DNA from: Streptomyces griseoflavus
GTDB lineage: Bacteria; Actinomycetota; Actinomycetes; Streptomycetales; Streptomycetaceae
Length of the DNA: 64,000 nucleotides
Direction: 5' to 3'
NCBI RefSeq assembly: GCF_014649995.1
Contig: NZ_BMUC01000015.1
Coordinates: 131,511-195,510, forward strand
Part shown: one piece after another, positions 61,556 to 64,000 of the stretch
Numbering within the stretch: the first letter of the stretch is position 1
Layout: every line of letters starts with the position of its first letter
Notes under the pieces: model-generated
What the model saw: only the letters and a program-made list of their open reading frames with translations
What the model was told of the DNA's origin: nothing
The model's database searches: none
Program-made: the position numbers and the translations under genes

Positions 61556-64000
61556 CTAGGCGGTGATGTGCTTCTCGCACCAGGCGGCGATGTCCTCGAT
61601 GTGCTGGGCGGACAGCATGGTGGAGTGCACTCCGCCCGCGCGTGCGGCCGTGAGTTCGCCGCCGAACAGTGACTTCCATGCGTCGAGGTAGTCGTCGAAG
61701 CTCTCGTGGGCGATGCCCGACGGGTGCTCGGGGCTCGCGCCCAGGCACTCGTCCGTGGCGAGCAGGTGGGCACCGCCCGAGCAGGGGCCGGCTTCGTAGG
61801 CGCCGAGCGCGGAGAGCATGTGGGCGCAGGCGCGCAGCGGCATGGACTCGCCGAGCGTGATCTCCGCCTGGCTGAATCCGGCGGCGCGCAGCACGTGGCT
61901 CAGTTCCCGCTCGATCGCGGCGCGTTCCGGTCCGTCGGTCTGCCGCGCGGCCAGACGGTCGATGAGTTCGGCGCCCTTCAGGTAGTGGCCGATCTCCTCG
62001 CGATGCACTTCCCGCGCGGCTTCGTTGCCGGGCAGGGACGGCTCCAGGAGAAGCAGCGGGTCGACTCGTTGGCCCGCGGCCTCCAGTTGCCGGGCCATCT
62101 CGTGGGCGATGGTGCCGCCCAGCGACCAGCCGAGCAGGGCGTAGGGGCCTTCCTGCTGGACGGCGCGCATCTCCTTGATGTAGCAGGCGGCCATGGCCTC
62201 CACCGTCTCCAGGGGCTTTTCCCGGTTGTCCATGCCGGGCGGCTGGAAGGCGTACAGGGGCCTGTCCGCCGGCAGTGCCCTGGCCAGGGGCAGGTACCAG
62301 CCGACGGAGCCGCCACTGGGATGGACACAGAACAGCGGGCGGCCCTCGCCCTCGGGGGCCAGGCCCACGAGGGTGCGGTGGTGCCCGGTGCGTGCGGCGC
62401 CGAAGACGGCTTCCAGTGAGCCGTCGCCGTCCCCCTTCCACTCCTGGGCGGCGGTGACCGCGTCGGCCATCTGCCGGACGGTCTGGGTCTCGAAGACGCT
62501 GCGCGGTGTGAGCGGGATGCCCTGGGTGACGCAGTGGTGGGTGAGTTTCACCGCCTTGATGGAGTCGCCGCCCAGCTCGAAGAAGTTGTCGTCGATGCCG
62601 ACCCGGTCCACGTCGAGAACCTGGGCCCAGATGTCCGCGAGCATCGCCTCCCCAGGGGTGCGGGGGTTCTGGAACACGGTGTCCAGCACCGGGCGGGCGT
62701 CGGGGGCCGGCAGTGCGTGACGGTCGATCTTGCCGTGCGGGTTGAGGGGGAAGGCGTCCAGGGCGACGAAGGCGGACGGGATCATGTAGTCGGGCAGGTC
62801 GCGGTGGAGGAAGGTCCGCAGCTCGGTGACCGTGGGCCGTGACGCGGCGTCCGAGCCGGGGGGCTGTATCCAGTAGGCGGCGAGCCGCTGGTCGCCCGTG
62901 GTGTCGGTCCAGGCGTGCACCAGGCAGCGGTCGATGGCGGGATGCTCCGACAGCCGGGCCTCGATCTCTCCCGATTCGATGCGGTACCCCCGGATCTTGA
63001 CCTGGTGGTCGACTCGGCCCACGAACTCGATGGCGCCGTCGGCGTGTTGCCGTGCGTGGTCACCGGTCCGGTACAGCCTGCCTCCGGAACCGAAGGGGTC
63101 GGGAACGAACCGGTCGGCCGTCAGGCCCGGGCGGCCGGCGTACCCGCGAGTGACGCCCAGACCGCCCATGTAGAGCTCGCCGAGCACGCCGGGGGGCACC
63201 GGGCGCATGGCGGAGTCCAGCACGTGGACCGTCGAGTTGTGCATGGGACGGCCCAGGGGCACCACGGGCAGGGGGTGCTCGGGGAAGTCGGGCGGCACGA
63301 AGTACATCACCCGGCCGATGACGACCTCGGTGGGCGCGTAGTGGTTGATGACGACGGTGCCGGGGCACAGCCGCAGCCAGTCGACGACCAGCTCGGGCTC
63401 CAGGACCTCACCGCCGACCACCCATCCACCGGCCCGCGGGGCGAGGCCGCGGGCCCCGCACCAGTCGCGCAGGTAACGCAGGTGCGAGGGGGTCAGCCGG
63501 ATGTAGTCGTAACTGGTGTGCTCGTCCACCAGCGCCTGGGCCAGCAGTTCGAGGCTGTCTCCCGGTGGCAGGATCGTGAGCGTCCGTCCGGAGACCAGCG
63601 GTTCGAACAGGCTCGGCACGGTGAGGTCGAAGCTGATGGAGGAGTGCAGCACGGTGGCCCGTTCACCGCCGCGCGGATAGTGGTCCCTGGCCCACAGAAT
63701 GTAGTTGGACAGGCCGATGTGTTCGACCTGGACGCCCTTGGGGCGCCCGGTGGAGCCGGAGGTGTAGATGGCGTAGACGAGGTTGCGCTCGTGGACGTCG
63801 ACGAGCGGCGGGCGGCCGGGCCGGTCCGCGATGGTGCCGGCGTCACGGTCGAGGTCGAGGACGGTCGTGCCCTCGGGCGCCTGGACGGCGTGCCGTGAGG
63901 CGGTGTCGGTGATGACTACGGGTGCGCCGGTGTCCTGCTGGATGTACCGCAACCGCTCCACCGGATACTCCGGATCCAGCGGCACGTACGCACCACCGGC
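61556..64000 (-). CDS. NRPS termination module A-T-TE (5' part beyond the window), Asp/methylaspartate-like specificity
   Basis: 815 codons visible; the gene runs off the right edge, and the visible part begins in the A domain at AYVPLDPEYP (motif A2). The A domain has YTSGSTGRPKGV, NHYAPTEVVIG, YRTGDHA, GRVDHQVKIRGYRIE and PHGKIDR. By eye the code is DLPRVGHIGK, close to the aspartate code DLTKVGHIGK, so Asp or 3-methyl-Asp is predicted. The carrier motif is FFELGGDSIK. The thioesterase has GWSLGGT (GxSxG) and a downstream His (GVHSTM) for release or cyclisation. It is the only thioesterase in the window and probably ends assembly. A condensation domain is expected upstream. Confidence 0.92.
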   Translation of the reverse strand, partial: AGGAYVPLDPEYPVERLRYIQQDTGAPVVITDTASRHAVQAPEGTTVLDLDRDAGTIADRPGRPPLVDVHERNLVYAIYTSGSTGRPKGVQVEHIGLSNYILWARDHYPRGGERATVLHSSISFDLTVPSLFEPLVSGRTLTILPPGDSLELLAQALVDEHTSYDYIRLTPSHLRYLRDWCGARGLAPRAGGWVVGGEVLEPELVVDWLRLCPGTVVINHYAPTEVVIGRVMYFVPPDFPEHPLPVVPLGRPMHNSTVHVLDSAMRPVPPGVLGELYMGGLGVTRGYAGRPGLTADRFVPDPFGSGGRLYRTGDHARQHADGAIEFVGRVDHQVKIRGYRIESGEIEARLSEHPAIDRCLVHAWTDTTGDQRLAAYWIQPPGSDAASRPTVTELRTFLHRDLPDYMIPSAFVALDAFPLNPHGKIDRHALPAPDARPVLDTVFQNPRTPGEAMLADIWAQVLDVDRVGIDDNFFELGGDSIKAVKLTHHCVTQGIPLTPRSVFETQTVRQMADAVTAAQEWKGDGDGSLEAVFGAARTGHHRTLVGLAPEGEGRPLFCVHPSGGSVGWYLPLARALPADRPLYAFQPPGMDNREKPLETVEAMAACYIKEMRAVQQEGPYALLGWSLGGTIAHEMARQLEAAGQRVDPLLLLEPSLPGNEAAREVHREEIGHYLKGAELIDRLAARQTDGPERAAIERELSHVLRAAGFSQAEITLGESMPLRACAHMLSALGAYEAGPCSGGAHLLATDECLGASPEHPSGIAHESFDDYLDAWKSLFGGELTAARAGGVHSTMLSAQHIEDIAAWCEKHITA

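Larger units (their letters stand above)
34862..64000. other. NRPS biosynthetic gene cluster (right edge incomplete)
   Basis: Two convergent arms, 34862-51837 rightward and 51909-64000 leftward, hold NRPS parts (A-T, C-C-A-T, A-T, A-T-TE), MbtH, a PPTase, and precursor genes for beta-lysine (KamA), diaminopropionate (SbnA, SbnB), a carbamoyl transfer and 3-methylaspartate (glutamate mutase). Tailoring oxidoreductases (amine oxidase, di-iron desaturase, quinone-oxidoreductase-like, Rieske, LLM), an exporter and two regulators complete it. TTA codons in the two regulators, the quinone oxidoreductase-like gene and the mutase suggest bldA control. The left boundary is likely the region 34433-34861; the right boundary lies outside the window. 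Confidence 0.88.

Noticed and set aside
34862-64000. The cluster as a plain viomycin/capreomycin cluster
   Set aside because: No capreomycidine-forming hydroxylase/PLP pair, no acyl-CoA-dehydrogenase-like desaturase and no self-resistance phosphotransferase are present in the window, while glutamate mutase and an Asp-like terminal module are extra.
1-64000. CRISPR arrays, tRNA or rRNA genes, insertion sequences
   Set aside because: No regularly spaced repeats, no cloverleaf-like tRNA or rRNA segments and no transposase or integrase genes were seen on either strand.

Overview
The window is high-GC DNA with the marks of a Streptomyces or close relative. GTG and TTG starts are common, many genes overlap by 4 bases (GTGA or ATGA), rare TTA codons sit in regulators, and the gene families are typical of actinomycetes (AfsR/SARP, MMPL plus TetR, MbtH, DasR-type dre sites, a DmdR/IdeR-type iron box).

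Left part (1-8967): a sugar-uptake and catabolism operon. It encodes a lipoprotein binding protein, two permeases, an AgaS-like SIS protein, a PfkB kinase and a class II aldolase, followed by a secreted GH84 hexosaminidase with its own promoter region. A perfect dre core (GGTCTAGACC) precedes the GH84 gene and a one-sided dre precedes the operon. I read this as an amino-sugar (GlcNAc/GalNAc-type) utilisation locus under DasR. No transport ATPase is encoded, as is usual where MsiK is shared.

Middle part (9211-34432): mixed accessory and housekeeping genes. There are two small secreted proteins and an MFS exporter preceded by an iron box and by a decayed siderophore-binding-protein fragment. 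Then come aminopeptidase N, an alpha/beta hydrolase divergent from a SARP regulator, a GNAT, a TetR/MMPL pair with a perfect palindromic operator, and a tiny zinc-ribbon protein. An ArsR-like regulator, a frameshifted isocitrate-lyase/PEP-mutase family gene, a translationally coupled TPP-enzyme/enolase-superfamily/GH15 operon, a 1025-residue FAD/Fe-S oxidoreductase and an SDR follow.

Right part (34862-64000, running off the right edge): a nonribosomal peptide cluster. The rightward arm holds a LuxR-type regulator, a FAD amine oxidase, an A-T didomain, a C-C-A-T NRPS, MbtH, a second A-T didomain (likely beta-lysine), a hypothetical protein, a response regulator, lysine 2,3-aminomutase, a membrane di-iron desaturase/hydroxylase and a quinone-oxidoreductase-like enzyme. 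The convergent leftward arm holds an A-T-TE NRPS (Asp-like pocket), an ATC-like carbamoyltransferase, SbnA, a PPTase, an MFS exporter, a Rieske oxygenase, an LLM flavin enzyme, a one-piece glutamate mutase (MutS-MutE fusion) and SbnB.

The building blocks implied are beta-lysine, 2,3-diaminopropionate (perhaps carbamoylated to a ureido amino acid) and 3-methylaspartate. The first two, with the Rieske enzyme, MbtH and exporter, recall tuberactinomycin (viomycin/capreomycin) clusters. However, no capreomycidine genes are present here and glutamate mutase is not part of those pathways, so the product may be undescribed. At least four genes of the cluster carry a TTA codon, which implies bldA (developmental) control. 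All assignments come from reading the sequence and from family knowledge; no database search was run.
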